Notes: generated by a model not told the origin, from the sequence alone. A stretch of 47,315 nucleotides of DNA from JBBRWO01 sp964388455 (GCA_964388455.1 CAYMAN010000017.1:1-47315), one strand, 5' to 3'; counted from the stretch's first letter, positions 7,332 through 14,304 are shown. Program-made: numbers and translations.

Positions 7332-7525
7332 ACGTTGTCGACTCCTCGGGGTGGCTCGAGCACTGCCGCGATCTCAGCGGCGAGGCTCAGCGTCAAGGCC
7401 TCACTTCCCATGGCGATGCCATCATCCTGTCTATGGCAAGCGCAAGCGGCGCGATCTTGTGGACGCAGGGTGCTAACTTCGAGGGTTTGACGGACGTGAA
7501 GTACGTCTCGGCGAGGTCTGACTGA
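7328..7525 (+). pseudogene. vapC: VapC PIN-domain toxin with internal deletion
   Basis: The first residues MNVVDSSGWLEH carry the first PIN-domain acidic residue (VDSS), and the C-terminal part AIILSMASASGAILWTQGANF followed by GLTDVKY matches the end of VapC toxins. The protein is only 65 residues long against about 130. The middle, including the acidic residue after the central helices and most of the fold, has been removed in frame near residues 12-30. The position of the final catalytic Asp (usually TxD or TQD) is TQG here. It is therefore almost certainly inactive as an RNase. The stop codon lies inside the following attC. Confidence 0.85.
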
Positions 7526-7604
7526 CAAAGGCATCAACCTGATCGCCAGCAGGTGGGCTGACCGTAGGCGCAACGCGCAGCGGGTTATGCGCAACACGTT
7601 AGCC
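7520..7604 (+). repeat. attC site with diverged left core
   Basis: Left core GACTGAC (7520-7526) departs from RYYYAAC; right core GTTAGCC is at 7598-7604. Inner boxes GGCATCAACCTG and GCGGGTTATGCGC, with the centre ATCGCCAGCAGGTGGGCTGACC, place it in the second attC subtype. The left end overlaps the VapC remnant stop. Confidence 0.85.
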
Positions 7605-7640
7605 TGACGAGAAAGCTTGCTCCGGCTCTGGGAGGTCTGC

Positions 7641-8024
7641 ATGGTCCGGTCTGCTGAGGTCGAAGCGTTCATGGGGGCACTTCAGCATCCGATGGCTGCG
7701 CAGGTCGAGAAGTTGCGCTCCGCCATCCTGGATGTCGATCCGCGCGTCAATGAATCCATCAAGTGGAACGCACCGAGCTTCTTCATCGATGATCACTTCG
7801 CGACCTTCAACCTCCACTACCCGGACCGGATCCAGGTGGTCTTGCATGCTGGAGCGAAGGTGAATCCGGATGCGAAGCAGCTTGAGATCTCAGATTCCGC
7901 CGGGCTTCTCAAGTGGGCGGCGGTCGACCGAGCGAGCGTCACCTTCACAGCGGATGTCGACATCGATGATCAACTAGTCCCGTTCCTGGATGTGCTTCGT
8001 CAATGGATCTCGCTCACACGGTAA
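7641..8024 (+). CDS. DUF1801 family protein
   Basis: A 127-residue protein of the DUF1801 (YdhG-like) alpha/beta family. The family hallmark IKWNAPSFFIDDHFATF (about 43-60) is present, then a strand YPDRIQVVLHAGAK and the final helix with FLDVLRQWI. ATG 7641 follows GGGAGG with a 6-base gap. The family's biochemical role is not firmly established; some members were linked to iron handling in Bacillus. It is the only gene of its cassette, 37 bp after the attC core. Three further DUF1801 or YdhG-like genes lie in the window (near 19.6, 28.6 and 40.0 kb). Confidence 0.85.
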   Translation: MVRSAEVEAFMGALQHPMAAQVEKLRSAILDVDPRVNESIKWNAPSFFIDDHFATFNLHYPDRIQVVLHAGAKVNPDAKQLEISDSAGLLKWAAVDRASVTFTADVDIDDQLVPFLDVLRQWISLTR

Positions 8025-8043
8025 TGCCACCTGCGGGCGCGCA

Positions 8044-8135
8044 GGCCAACAAGCGATTCAACCTGACGCGCACGAGCACTTGGGCGCTTCGCGCGGTAAG
8101 GTTGTGGCGCGCGGGTTATGCGCAACACGTTAGGC
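8044..8135 (+). repeat. attC site
   Basis: Cores GGCCAAC (8044-8050) and GTTAGGC (8129-8135). The inner 5' box is AAGCGATTCAACCTG, one change from the usual. The centre belongs to the GC-hairpin subtype, with TAAGGT at 8097-8102. The cassette's opening core (GTTAGCC) differs from the complement of its left core by one base. Confidence 0.92.
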
Positions 8136-8158
8136 GCAATCTGAGTTTGGAGACCTGA

Positions 8159-9007
8159 GTGAGCGAGGTATCGGAGTCGAGTAGTCGACTCAGCACCAAT
8201 GAGCGCTGGATTTCGATTGCCCTGGCGGCGCTGATGGCTACACAGTCGCTTTTGGATCTGCTCGCTTCCGGAGCCTACCGCGATGTCGCGTGGATCAAAG
8301 CGACCTGGTTCGGCAATGACTTGGTCACCTTGCTGATCGCCGTCCCGCTCTTGCTGGGTTCGATGTGGTCCGCGTCTCGAGGTTCTACCCGCGCCCGTCT
8401 CATCTGGCTCGGTGTCTTGGGCTACGCGGTGTACAACTACACCTACTATGTCCTCGGCGCTGCTCTGAACGTGTTCTTCGCGATCTACGTGCTCACCTTC
8501 GTCGTTGCTGCGGCGTCACTCATCATCGGTCTTGTGGGAACTGATGCGACGTCAGTCGCGAGTGCCTTCTCGGTCAAGACGCCGGTGAGGATCCTCGGTG
8601 GCTACTACGTCTTTGTTGCCGCGGGCCTCTCCGCGGTGTGGCTGGGCACCTGGGCCGCGTACGTGTTCGCGGGCCGCCCGACGCCGGTCGAGACTGAGGC
8701 ATTCCGTCTCGTGGCCGCCCTCGATATGACGCTCATGGTCCCGGCGCTTGTGACCGGCGGCGTGCTTATTTGGCAGCGCAGGCCCTGGGGCTACCTCATC
8801 GCGGCGGTCGCGGGAATCCAGGCATCGCTGTACTTGCTGGTGCTGTCGGTGAACTCGGCCGTCGCCATCAGTCGTGGTCTGGCTGCCGCCCCCGGTGAGC
8901 TCCCGATCTGGGGCACGCTTTTGGTGCTCACGTTCACGGCTACTGCATGGTTGCTGTACTCGTGCGATGCGCCTAACAAGCGCATCAACCTGAAGGCCAG
9001 CAGGTAG
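8159..9007 (+). CDS. Polytopic membrane protein, C-terminus encoded by attC
   Basis: A 282-residue integral membrane protein with about eight hydrophobic segments (near residues 15-35, 50-70, 80-97, 103-128, 142-165, 185-205, 212-235, 250-272). GTG 8159 follows TTTGGAGACC. No family is recognised with certainty. Segments such as WIKATWFGNDLVTLLIAVPLL suggest a sensor or transporter-like scaffold without charged catalytic motifs. The reading frame runs into the following attC, so its last 12 residues (APNKRINLKASR) are encoded by the recombination site itself. Confidence 0.75.
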   Translation: MSEVSESSSRLSTNERWISIALAALMATQSLLDLLASGAYRDVAWIKATWFGNDLVTLLIAVPLLLGSMWSASRGSTRARLIWLGVLGYAVYNYTYYVLGAALNVFFAIYVLTFVVAAASLIIGLVGTDATSVASAFSVKTPVRILGGYYVFVAAGLSAVWLGTWAAYVFAGRPTPVETEAFRLVAALDMTLMVPALVTGGVLIWQRRPWGYLIAAVAGIQASLYLLVLSVNSAVAISRGLAAAPGELPIWGTLLVLTFTATAWLLYSCDAPNKRINLKASR

Positions 9008-9056
9008 ACTGACCAGTAAGGGGATTGCGCCGCGGGTTATGCGCAACACGTTAGGC
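8971..9056 (+). repeat. attC site overlapping a CDS end
   Basis: Cores GCCTAAC (8971-8977) and GTTAGGC (9050-9056), exact complements of each other and of the core opening this cassette at 8129. The centre AGGCCAGCAGGTAGACTGACC defines the second attC subtype, and TAGACT is at 9005-9010. Confidence 0.95.
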
Positions 9057-9076
9057 GTGCAGAAGGAGGGGACTTC

Positions 9077-9739
9077 GTGCGACGTTTCGGAGCAGTTGGC
9101 ATCGTGATGATCGGCCTGTGGTCCCTCGTTGGGGCCATCACATTGTTTGCATCGATGTTTCCGCTATTGCGTCCAGGTACGGCGGGACGGTTCGATACGG
9201 TTGTCTTTACGGTGACTCTCGCTTCTCTGTTGGTCTCTGTAATGGTTGGCGTGACGCTCATCATGGGCCGCGACCGGTTGGCGTTGCGCTGGTTTGACGA
9301 CGCGGATGCCGGCATCTCGCTGGAATCGCTGGACCTGCTGCGCGTCGGTCTCGTCATGACCGGGCTGTTTCTGATGATCGAGGGCGTCCAGACGGCCTTC
9401 TTCTCGGCAGCGAATACGGCCATTCAGTTCAGGGTGCTCGGTTCCGTCGACTACGGTATGGGTCAGCCAGGACTGTGGGCGACGATCCTGCCCTCCGTCG
9501 CTATCGGACTGCTGCGAGGGTTCCTCGGCTGGCTGGTCATCTACTACTCAGCGAGGTTGGCAGCGTTCCTGTGGGGGCTGTCGCCCAAGAAGCGTGTGCC
9601 ACTGAACGTGACGGCACAAGTTCAGTCGGAAGGTACGTGTCCCGGGTGCGGCGCGGGATACGACCCAGCGGACTACCGTGAAGGTATTGAGCGCCGTTGC
9701 GTCCAGTGTCACTCGCGACTGGATGGTGATGACGGCTAA
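9077..9739 (+). CDS. Membrane protein with C-terminal zinc ribbon
   Basis: A 220-residue protein with four likely membrane segments (about 5-30, 42-64, 88-110, 135-165). A cytosolic tail (about 178-216) carries two cysteine pairs, CPGCGAGY and RRCVQCHS, a rubredoxin-knuckle zinc ribbon. GTG 9077 follows AAGGAGG. The family is not recognised. A membrane anchor with a zinc ribbon could bind a partner protein or nucleic acid. The stop TAA lies in the core GGCTAAC of the next attC, so integration supplied the stop. Confidence 0.75.
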   Translation: MRRFGAVGIVMIGLWSLVGAITLFASMFPLLRPGTAGRFDTVVFTVTLASLLVSVMVGVTLIMGRDRLALRWFDDADAGISLESLDLLRVGLVMTGLFLMIEGVQTAFFSAANTAIQFRVLGSVDYGMGQPGLWATILPSVAIGLLRGFLGWLVIYYSARLAAFLWGLSPKKRVPLNVTAQVQSEGTCPGCGAGYDPADYREGIERRCVQCHSRLDGDDG

Positions 9740-9825
9740 CAAGCGCATCAACCCGACGCGCAGAAGCGCGTCGCCGCTTCGCGGCTTATGCTGTAGGCGC
9801 GCGCGTTACGCGCATCACGTTAGGC
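9734..9825 (+). repeat. attC site
   Basis: Cores GGCTAAC (9734-9740) and GTTAGGC (9819-9825), with a GC-hairpin centre. The 3' half reads GCGTTACGCGCATCACGTTAGGC, so the usual AACAC spacer is ATCAC here. TATGCT is at 9787-9792. Confidence 0.93.
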
Positions 9826-9866
9826 GGAGCGCGAGGAGACCAGGGACCGAGAACGGGGTGAATGCC

Positions 9867-10427
9867 GTGGGTGAGCTCGAGAATATGCTGAGCGGTCAGC
9901 CATACGACGCCAGCGATCCTGCGCTAGTCGCGGCACGTATGCGCGCCCGTCGCCTCACCCGGCACCTCAACTCGCTCGATCCCGGGGACGGGGAGCGCTC
10001 CGATCTGCTCGGCGACCTGCTCGGCGGGTTCGGTCAGGGCTCGTGGGTGGAGACGCCGCTGTACTGCGACTACGGCTCGAACGTCACGCTCGGCGCGCGA
10101 GTGTTCGTGAACATGGGCTGTATCCTCCTCGATGCCGCTCCCATCACGATCTGCGATGATGTCCAGCTCGGTCCGGCCGTGCAGCTGCTGACGTCGGATC
10201 ACCCTCGGGATGCGGCCAGTAGAGCGGCCGGTCTCGAGTCTGCCCTGCCCATCACGATCGGCGCAGGTGCGTGGCTCGGCGGCGGCGTGATCGTCTTGCC
10301 GGGCGTCGAGATTGGGCAGGACACCATCATTGGTGCTGGCAGCGTCGTGACCCGGTCCGTCCCGCCACGGGTGACAGCGGCAGGCAACCCGTGCCGCGTC
10401 ATCTCTCGCCAGGGCGGCGACGAGTGA
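9867..10427 (+). CDS. Maltose/galactoside O-acetyltransferase-like (hexapeptide repeat)
   Basis: Acetyl-CoA-dependent sugar O-acetyltransferase of the LacA/Maa type. The N-terminal Mac domain is clear (ENMLSGQPYDASDPALVAAR, then RARRLTRHLN). A left-handed beta-helix of hexapeptide repeats follows (VTLGARVFVNMGCILLDAAPI, ICDDVQLGPAVQLLTSDHP, ITIGAGAWLGGGVIVLPGV, IGQDTIIGAGSVVT), ending in GNPCRVI. The catalytic His is the one in SDHP. GTG 9867 was chosen because the family starts just before the ENML helix and GGGGTG lies 7 bases upstream; GTG 9858 is an alternative. The length of 186 residues is normal. It is a single-gene cassette. Xenobiotic CAT-type acetyltransferases share the fold, but the Mac domain argues for a sugar substrate. 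Confidence 0.9.
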   Translation: MGELENMLSGQPYDASDPALVAARMRARRLTRHLNSLDPGDGERSDLLGDLLGGFGQGSWVETPLYCDYGSNVTLGARVFVNMGCILLDAAPITICDDVQLGPAVQLLTSDHPRDAASRAAGLESALPITIGAGAWLGGGVIVLPGVEIGQDTIIGAGSVVTRSVPPRVTAAGNPCRVISRQGGDE

Positions 10428-10432
10428 GGGCT

Positions 10433-10460
10433 GGCGCAACGCTCTCCCGGGTTGCGCGCC
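10433..10460 (+). terminator. Possible terminator hairpin
   Basis: GCGCAAC and GTTGCGC form a 7-bp GC-rich stem with an 11-base loop, starting a few bases after the acetyltransferase stop and ending just before the attC. No T-run follows. Confidence 0.35.
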
Positions 10461-10462
10461 TC

Positions 10463-10554
10463 GCCTAACAAGCGCATCAACCCGACGCGCACGCACGCGT
10501 CGCCGCTGCGCGGTGTACGCTGATCGCTCGCGCGTTATGCGCAACACGTTAGTC
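10463..10554 (+). repeat. attC site
   Basis: Cores GCCTAAC (10463-10469) and GTTAGTC (10548-10554). The left core exactly complements the core opening this cassette (9819). It is of the GC-hairpin subtype, with TACGCT at 10516-10521. Confidence 0.94.
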
Positions 10555-10579
10555 AGAACGCTGGAATCGGAGGAGACCG

Positions 10580-10948
10580 TTGCAGGTCGATGCCAGTTCG
10601 TTTCGCTCTCTCGAAGAAGCGCTGCTCGATCCAGTCGTGCGTGCGTCCAGGCGCAGTCTCGATGCGCTGATCGCGGATGACTTCGTCGAGTTCGGGTCGT
10701 CGGGCGGCGTGTTCGGGAAGGGGCATGTAGTCGACTCGCCGGGCAATCTCCCCGACGTCGTCACGCCGCTCGCGGAGTTCGTCGTCGCCCCACTGTCGGA
10801 CTCGCTCGTGTTGGTGACGTATCTCAGTACGACGCGACTCGGTGACGGATTGAGTCGATCCGCTCGCCGCAGCTCGCTGTGGGTGTTTCGGGATGCGCGA
10901 TGGCAGATGCGGTTTCACCAGGGAACGGTCGTCGCGACGTCTGACTAG
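10580..10948 (+). CDS. DUF4440/SnoaL-like (NTF2 fold) protein
   Basis: A 122-residue small alpha+beta cone protein. The pattern fits the DUF4440 family: helix (LEEALLDPVVRASRRSLDALIADDFVEFGSSG), a GKGHVVD turn, and strands ending in RSSLWVFRDARWQMRFHQGT. TTG 10580 follows GGAGGAGA. Members of this fold act as small enzymes or binding proteins; no catalytic residues can be assigned here. The stop TAG lies in a decayed attC core. Confidence 0.78.
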   Translation: MQVDASSFRSLEEALLDPVVRASRRSLDALIADDFVEFGSSGGVFGKGHVVDSPGNLPDVVTPLAEFVVAPLSDSLVLVTYLSTTRLGDGLSRSARRSSLWVFRDARWQMRFHQGTVVATSD

Positions 10949-11024
10949 TAGGTGTTTCGAGCGGCGGGCTCAGGTATTCTCGTCTCATGGCGCACGCGCG
11001 CTGCTCATGCGTGAGGCGTCAGCC
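10943..11024 (+). repeat. Decayed attC site
   Basis: Remnants are GACTAGT in place of GACTAAC (10943-10949), a box near TTTCGAGCGGCG, TATTCT at 10975-10980, CGCTGCTCATGCG as the 3' box, and GTCAGCC (11018-11024) where GTTRRRY is expected. Length and layout fit, but both cores carry changes that should lower recombination. Confidence 0.6.
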
Positions 11025-11067
11025 AGAACGGCCATTCAGTGACTCGGGTCTAGGGGGAGTTACCGTC

Positions 11068-11238
11068 ATGGGCATACTCGTGCAGGTTCTGTTGATCCTA
11101 GGGGTGTTCGCCGCATTCGCGGTGCTCCTCATCTGGCTGCATCGCTGGGGAGAGCGGCACGACCCCATGGGCGGTCGGTCAACGGATATTTGGTCCACGA
11201 CGGGGACGAACAAGCGGGTCGATCAGGACGATGAATAG
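11068..11238 (+). CDS. Small single-pass membrane protein
   Basis: A 56-residue protein starting at ATG 11068 behind AGGGGGAG. One membrane segment (about 3-25, ILVQVLLILGVFAAFAVLLIWL) is followed by a polar cytosolic tail rich in Asp, Arg and Gly. No family is recognised. It is a short cassette gene between a decayed and an intact attC. Confidence 0.6.
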   Translation: MGILVQVLLILGVFAAFAVLLIWLHRWGERHDPMGGRSTDIWSTTGTNKRVDQDDE

Positions 11239-11253
11239 ATGCTACTGACGTCT

Positions 11254-11337
11254 GACTAACAAAGGCATCGAACAGACGGCGTCAGATTGAATCCACCAGT
11301 AGGTCATGGGCCGCCGCTCATGCCTAACACGTTAGAT
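11254..11337 (+). repeat. attC site
   Basis: Cores GACTAAC (11254-11260) and GTTAGAT (11331-11337). The inner boxes GGCATCGAACAGACGGCG and CGCCGCTCATGCC covary away from the common type. The left core is the exact complement of GTTAGTC at 10548, not of the decayed core at 11018, so the previous two genes may once have formed one cassette. Confidence 0.9.
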
Positions 11338-11388
11338 GCACAGCCGGGCAGCGAAACCCGACTGTCCCATTCCGTCACGGGCACAGCA

Positions 11389-11420
11389 AAGCCGGCGGGA
11401 ATGGTGCGTCCCGCCGGCTT
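11389..11420 (-). terminator. Terminator of the sigma/anti-sigma operon
   Basis: AAGCCGGCGGGA and its exact complement form a 12-bp stem with an 8-base loop, 14 bp beyond the stop of the reverse-strand anti-sigma gene. On that strand TTTGCTGT follows the stem. Confidence 0.7.
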
Positions 11421-11434
11421 GAATTGCCTTTGTC

Positions 11435-12328
11435 CTACGGCGTCCTCGTCGACCCGCGTTGCTTTGCGGCGTCCCTCACTGCGTCGGGGGAGAAGAAGTC
11501 ACTGGGCAGTGTCGCCGGATCAAGGTGCTCGACGATCTCAAGCGTGGCTGCCTTCGACATGACGCCGCTTCGGGCCTCAAGCTCGTAGGGGTCTTCTCGC
11601 GACCACGTCTTTAGAAGATAGTCGGATTTGCGCAGGGTCACCCTCATCGTGTCATCTGCGCCGTCACCCGAACTGCAGGTTACGACCCAGTACTCGTCGC
11701 CGTCGATCATCTCCGTTCCGGTGACCTTCGCGCTGCCGTCGGCAATTCGGGCGCGCATGTAGGGAATCCAGTCGTCGAGTGTCGTCACGATTCGCTGGTC
11801 GGTCGCATCGTACTCGACCAACTGTGCTTCCGGCGGATAGTCGCCATGGAAGACGATGTCGCGCTCGTTAGTACGGACGTGCAGCGTGTTGAGCGATCCG
11901 TCGCTACTGTTTACGAACTCCTCACGGAGCCGCTTGCCCTCGGCATCGACCCATATCGACCAGTGTTCATTCGTATTGATGAGCACGTCGCCCGTCGCGC
12001 TCCGATCCTTTTGGGTGTAGGTCAGCTCAAGGTGAAGCACCCGGCCCGGGGTCTGGAACATCAGTGCGGCGACGGCGCGCTCTCGTGCGAACGCAGCAGT
12101 CTCCATACGCGGTGCCAGCAGAATCGCGGCGACTGCGACAACCGCCACTGCGGTGGCGAGGCTGCCGGCCACTCGCCACGACCGCCGTAGCGCGGGCGAT
12201 TTGCTTGTTTGCCGCGCCGCCAGCACGCGCGCCCGGACTCGGGAATCGGCATCCTCCCCGGCCGCCGGCGGCATCTCGGCACGCAGTGTATCGACGAACG
12301 CCTCTTGTGGATCTCTGTACTCAGACAT
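11435..12328 (-). CDS. Putative anti-sigma factor, membrane-spanning
   Basis: A 297-residue protein starting at ATG 12328, overlapping the sigma gene stop by 8 bp. A cytosolic N-terminus (about 1-50) is followed by one membrane segment (about 52-72, VAGSLATAVAVVAVAAILLA). A large extracytoplasmic domain (about 80-290) resembles LolA/MucB or DUF2092-type beta-sheet lipid-binding domains (RVLHLELTYTQKDRS, GDVLINTNEHWSIWVDAEGK). The gene order sigma then membrane protein, with overlapping ends, is that of ECF sigma and anti-sigma pairs. No zinc anti-sigma HxxxCxxC motif is visible at the N-terminus, so the anti-sigma role rests on context. It could instead be a signal receptor or a sigma-regulated envelope protein. 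Confidence 0.65.
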   Translation of the reverse strand: MSEYRDPQEAFVDTLRAEMPPAAGEDADSRVRARVLAARQTSKSPALRRSWRVAGSLATAVAVVAVAAILLAPRMETAAFARERAVAALMFQTPGRVLHLELTYTQKDRSATGDVLINTNEHWSIWVDAEGKRLREEFVNSSDGSLNTLHVRTNERDIVFHGDYPPEAQLVEYDATDQRIVTTLDDWIPYMRARIADGSAKVTGTEMIDGDEYWVVTCSSGDGADDTMRVTLRKSDYLLKTWSREDPYELEARSGVMSKAATLEIVEHLDPATLPSDFFSPDAVRDAAKQRGSTRTP

Positions 12329-12836
12329 AGTCGGCACCTCCCACGAACGTTGCATCTGGACCGGCGCCGTCTCGCTTCATGTCCTGGCGCAGGCGGTCGA
12401 TTGCTCGGTAGAAGGTCATCTTCACGGCGCCCTCGGACTTGCCAAGCAACCGTGCGATATCGGCGAACGAGCGGTCCTCGGCCAGTCGCAGATAGATGGC
12501 GAGGCGCTCGGTCTCCTTGAGGCGGCGCACGTACTCCCAGGAGTCGGGACGTACCCAAGCTACCGTCTCCGTGGGGAGCTCCTCGGCTAGGTGCGACTCG
12601 AGGAGTCTGCGGCGCTTGGCGGTGCGATGGTGAGTCGCACAGAGGTTGCGCGCCACCCGGATCAGCCAGGCTTCAACCGACTCCGGCGCCACGTGCCCGC
12701 CCTTGACCAGGAAGCGGATGAACGTCTCGGCCGCGACGTCCTCACCTTCCTGCGACGATCCGGTCGAGTACGTGCAGTAGCGCAGTACGGCCGGCCCATG
12801 CGCGCCCCATGCAGATTCGAACCGCTCGTCGTCCAC
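12321..12836 (-). CDS. ECF-type RNA polymerase sigma factor
   Basis: A 171-residue sigma-70 family factor with only regions 2 and 4. Region 2: WGAHGPAVLRYCTYSTGS, then EDVAAETFIRFL and AWLIRVARNLCATHHR. Region 4: ERLAIYLRLAEDRSFADIARLL, then SEGAVKMTFYRAIDRLRQDM, with the -35-recognising HTH. GTG 12836 follows AAGGGAG. It reads against the direction of the integron array, so it must have its own promoter; a TGTGA-N3-TCACA palindrome lies 20 bp upstream of the start. It probably directs transcription of its own operon and unknown chromosomal targets in response to an envelope signal passed by the downstream membrane protein. Confidence 0.9.
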   Translation of the reverse strand: MDDERFESAWGAHGPAVLRYCTYSTGSSQEGEDVAAETFIRFLVKGGHVAPESVEAWLIRVARNLCATHHRTAKRRRLLESHLAEELPTETVAWVRPDSWEYVRRLKETERLAIYLRLAEDRSFADIARLLGKSEGAVKMTFYRAIDRLRQDMKRDGAGPDATFVGGADYV

Positions 12837-12855
12837 TTTCGCTCCCTTGCCACCG

Positions 12856-12868
12856 TGTGACCTTCACA
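12856..12868 (-). promoter_or_regulatory. Short palindrome upstream of the sigma gene
   Basis: TGTGA, three bases, TCACA, placed 20-32 bp before the reverse-strand sigma start. The spacing is too short for a CRP site. It may be an operator or chance. Confidence 0.25.
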
Positions 12869-12951
12869 GCGTAAACGACCGGGGTCGCCGGAAAGTAACA
12901 GACGGGTGCGCGACTTGGGTGAATGGGGCACTGTTGATGGCAGTGGTTGGC

Positions 12952-13035
12952 GTCTGACAGGCGCATCAATACGACTCGTACAGCGTTGAAGTATTGTGAA
13001 ATTTGATCGCTCGCGCGTTAAGCGCAATGTTGCAC
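12952..13035 (+). repeat. attC site, diverged
   Basis: Left core GTCTGAC (12952-12958) and right core GTTGCAC (13029-13035) with boxes GCGCATCAATACG and CGCGTTAAGCGC. The centre is unusually AT-rich (GAAGTATTGTGAAATTT), and TATTGT is at 12992-12997. It closes the reverse-oriented sigma cassette. Confidence 0.8.
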
Positions 13036-13052
13036 ACAGTTACGGGGGAGCC

Positions 13053-13565
13053 ATGAGTCAGATAACTGTCCGCACAGAGGCGGCCGAAGATGCAGCCCAG
13101 ATTCGCAATGTGAACATTGAGGCGTTCCGTGATCACCCGGTCAGTCGGCAGACAGAGCATCTGATTGTCGATGCGTTGCGTGCGGCAGGCGCGCTCGAGG
13201 TGTCACTCGTCGCCGTCTGTGACCACGGGGTCGTTGGGCATAGCGCGTTCTCAAGAGCGGGAGTCGGCGACTCTGACGGTGGCTGGTTCTTGGTCGGACC
13301 GGTTGCAGTCCTGCCGAGTATGCAGCGTCGCGGAATCGGTTCGGCGCTCGTCGAAGCCGGTCTGAGTGAGCTGCGGACCAGGGGAGCGAAAGGGTGTGTG
13401 CTGGTTGGCGATGCCGGTTACTACAGCCGGTTCGGTTTCAGCACGTTTTCCCATCTGGAGTACGACGGTGTCCCGAATGAATACGTGCTCGGACTTCCCT
13501 TCGGATCTGATGCACCTGCCGGGAGGATCCAGTCCCACGATGCCTTTGAGGTCGAACCTGACTGA
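13053..13565 (+). CDS. GNAT N-acetyltransferase (YhbS-like)
   Basis: A 170-residue Gcn5-type acetyltransferase of the YhbS group. The acetyl-CoA motif A is visible: VGPVAVLPSMQRRGIGSALVEAGL (about 88-111, with QRRGIG as the pyrophosphate loop). It is followed by VLVGDAGYYSRFGF (motif B). ATG 13053 follows GGGGGAG. The substrate is unknown; YhbS relatives act on small amines or proteins. It is a single-gene cassette placed directly before the aminoglycoside acetyltransferase cassette. Confidence 0.88.
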   Translation: MSQITVRTEAAEDAAQIRNVNIEAFRDHPVSRQTEHLIVDALRAAGALEVSLVAVCDHGVVGHSAFSRAGVGDSDGGWFLVGPVAVLPSMQRRGIGSALVEAGLSELRTRGAKGCVLVGDAGYYSRFGFSTFSHLEYDGVPNEYVLGLPFGSDAPAGRIQSHDAFEVEPD

Positions 13566-13576
13566 CGGGCTGGCGT

Positions 13577-13667
13577 GTCTGACACGTGCTTTAACCTGAC
13601 GCGCAGAAGCGCCATCGCGCTTCACGCAGTAGGCTATTTGCGCGCGGGTTATGCCAACGCGTTGGAT
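13577..13667 (+). repeat. attC site
   Basis: Cores GTCTGAC (13577-13583) and GTTGGAT (13661-13667). The 5' box is altered (ACGTGCTTTAACCTG) and the 3' box lacks two bases (GGGTTATGCCAACGC), so pairing is weaker than in neighbours. It is of the GC-hairpin subtype, with TAGGCT at 13630-13635. Confidence 0.8.
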
Positions 13668-13672
13668 GGAAA

Positions 13673-13690
13673 CCTCCGTCCCTACGGAGG
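13673..13690 (+). promoter_or_regulatory. Hairpin in the leader of the AAC(3)-I-like gene
   Basis: CCTCCGT, CCCT loop, ACGGAGG: a 7-bp perfect stem starting 6 bp after the attC core and 27 bp before the start codon. The 3' arm contains GGAGG, so the hairpin could affect ribosome access or mRNA stability. Confidence 0.4.
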
Positions 13691-13717
13691 CGACGCGAGT
13701 TGAGGAGTGGTCACAGT

Positions 13718-14182
13718 ATGTCGAGCCCCGCCGTTTTCAGGCCGATCGTCCTCGGTCCGGACGACCTCGATCAGATGCGAGACATGCTCGGCGTGTTCGG
13801 ACAGGCATTTGATGATGTCGACACGTACTGTGCTGCACAGCCAAGTCAGGCCTATTTGGAAGAGCTTCTCGCAAGCGATTCGTTCATTGCAATTGCCGCG
13901 CTGGCTGACGGTGCTGTCGTGGGTGGTCTTGCCGCCTACGAGTTGCGCAAGTTCGAGCGCGAGCGAAGCGAGATCTACATCTACGACCTGGCCGTAGCCG
14001 TCTCCCACCGTCGCCTTGGCATCGCGACTGCCTTGATTGAAGAACTCAAAAGGATCGCGTCGGATCGTGGGGCGTGGGTCGTCTTCGTGCAGGCGGATCT
14101 AGGCGACGACCCGGCAATCGAGCTGTATACAAAGCTCGGCATTCGCGAGGATGTCCTGCATTTCGACATCGCGCCCGATTAG
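13718..14182 (+). CDS. AAC(3)-I-family aminoglycoside 3-N-acetyltransferase
   Basis: Acetyl-CoA-dependent GNAT enzyme expected to acetylate the 3-amino group of gentamicin-type aminoglycosides in the cytosol. The 154-residue protein follows the AacC1 family along its length: FGQAFDDVDTYCAAQPSQAYL (28-47), SFIAIAALADGAVVGGLAAYEL (55-76), RSEIYIYDLAV (83-93), HRRLGIATALIEELK (97-111, the acetyl-CoA loop), VVFVQADLGDDPAIELYTKLG (121-141) and REDVLHFDI (143-151). These blocks are the ones that define AAC(3)-I. ATG 13718 has a GAGGAGTGG site upstream; GTG or TTG codons further 5' are less likely. It is the only gene of its cassette. Family assignment is strong; real resistance activity is inferred. 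Confidence 0.9.
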   Translation: MSSPAVFRPIVLGPDDLDQMRDMLGVFGQAFDDVDTYCAAQPSQAYLEELLASDSFIAIAALADGAVVGGLAAYELRKFERERSEIYIYDLAVAVSHRRLGIATALIEELKRIASDRGAWVVFVQADLGDDPAIELYTKLGIREDVLHFDIAPD

Positions 14183-14215
14183 CTGCGAGTCCGCGGCATC
14201 GTAGGCGCTGCCTGG

Positions 14216-14304
14216 GTTCAACAAGCGCGCATCAACCCGACGCGCCGGAGCGCTGGGTTACCATGAGTACGCTCGGCGCGCGGGTTAAGCGCAGAACGTT
14301 GGCT
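14216..14304 (+). repeat. attC site
   Basis: Cores GTTCAAC (14216-14222) and GTTGGCT (14298-14304), with boxes AAGCGCGCATCAACCCG and CGCGGGTTAAGCGC. The spacer is AGAAC instead of AACAC. TACCAT is at 14259-14264. It closes the AAC(3)-I-like cassette. Confidence 0.88.
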
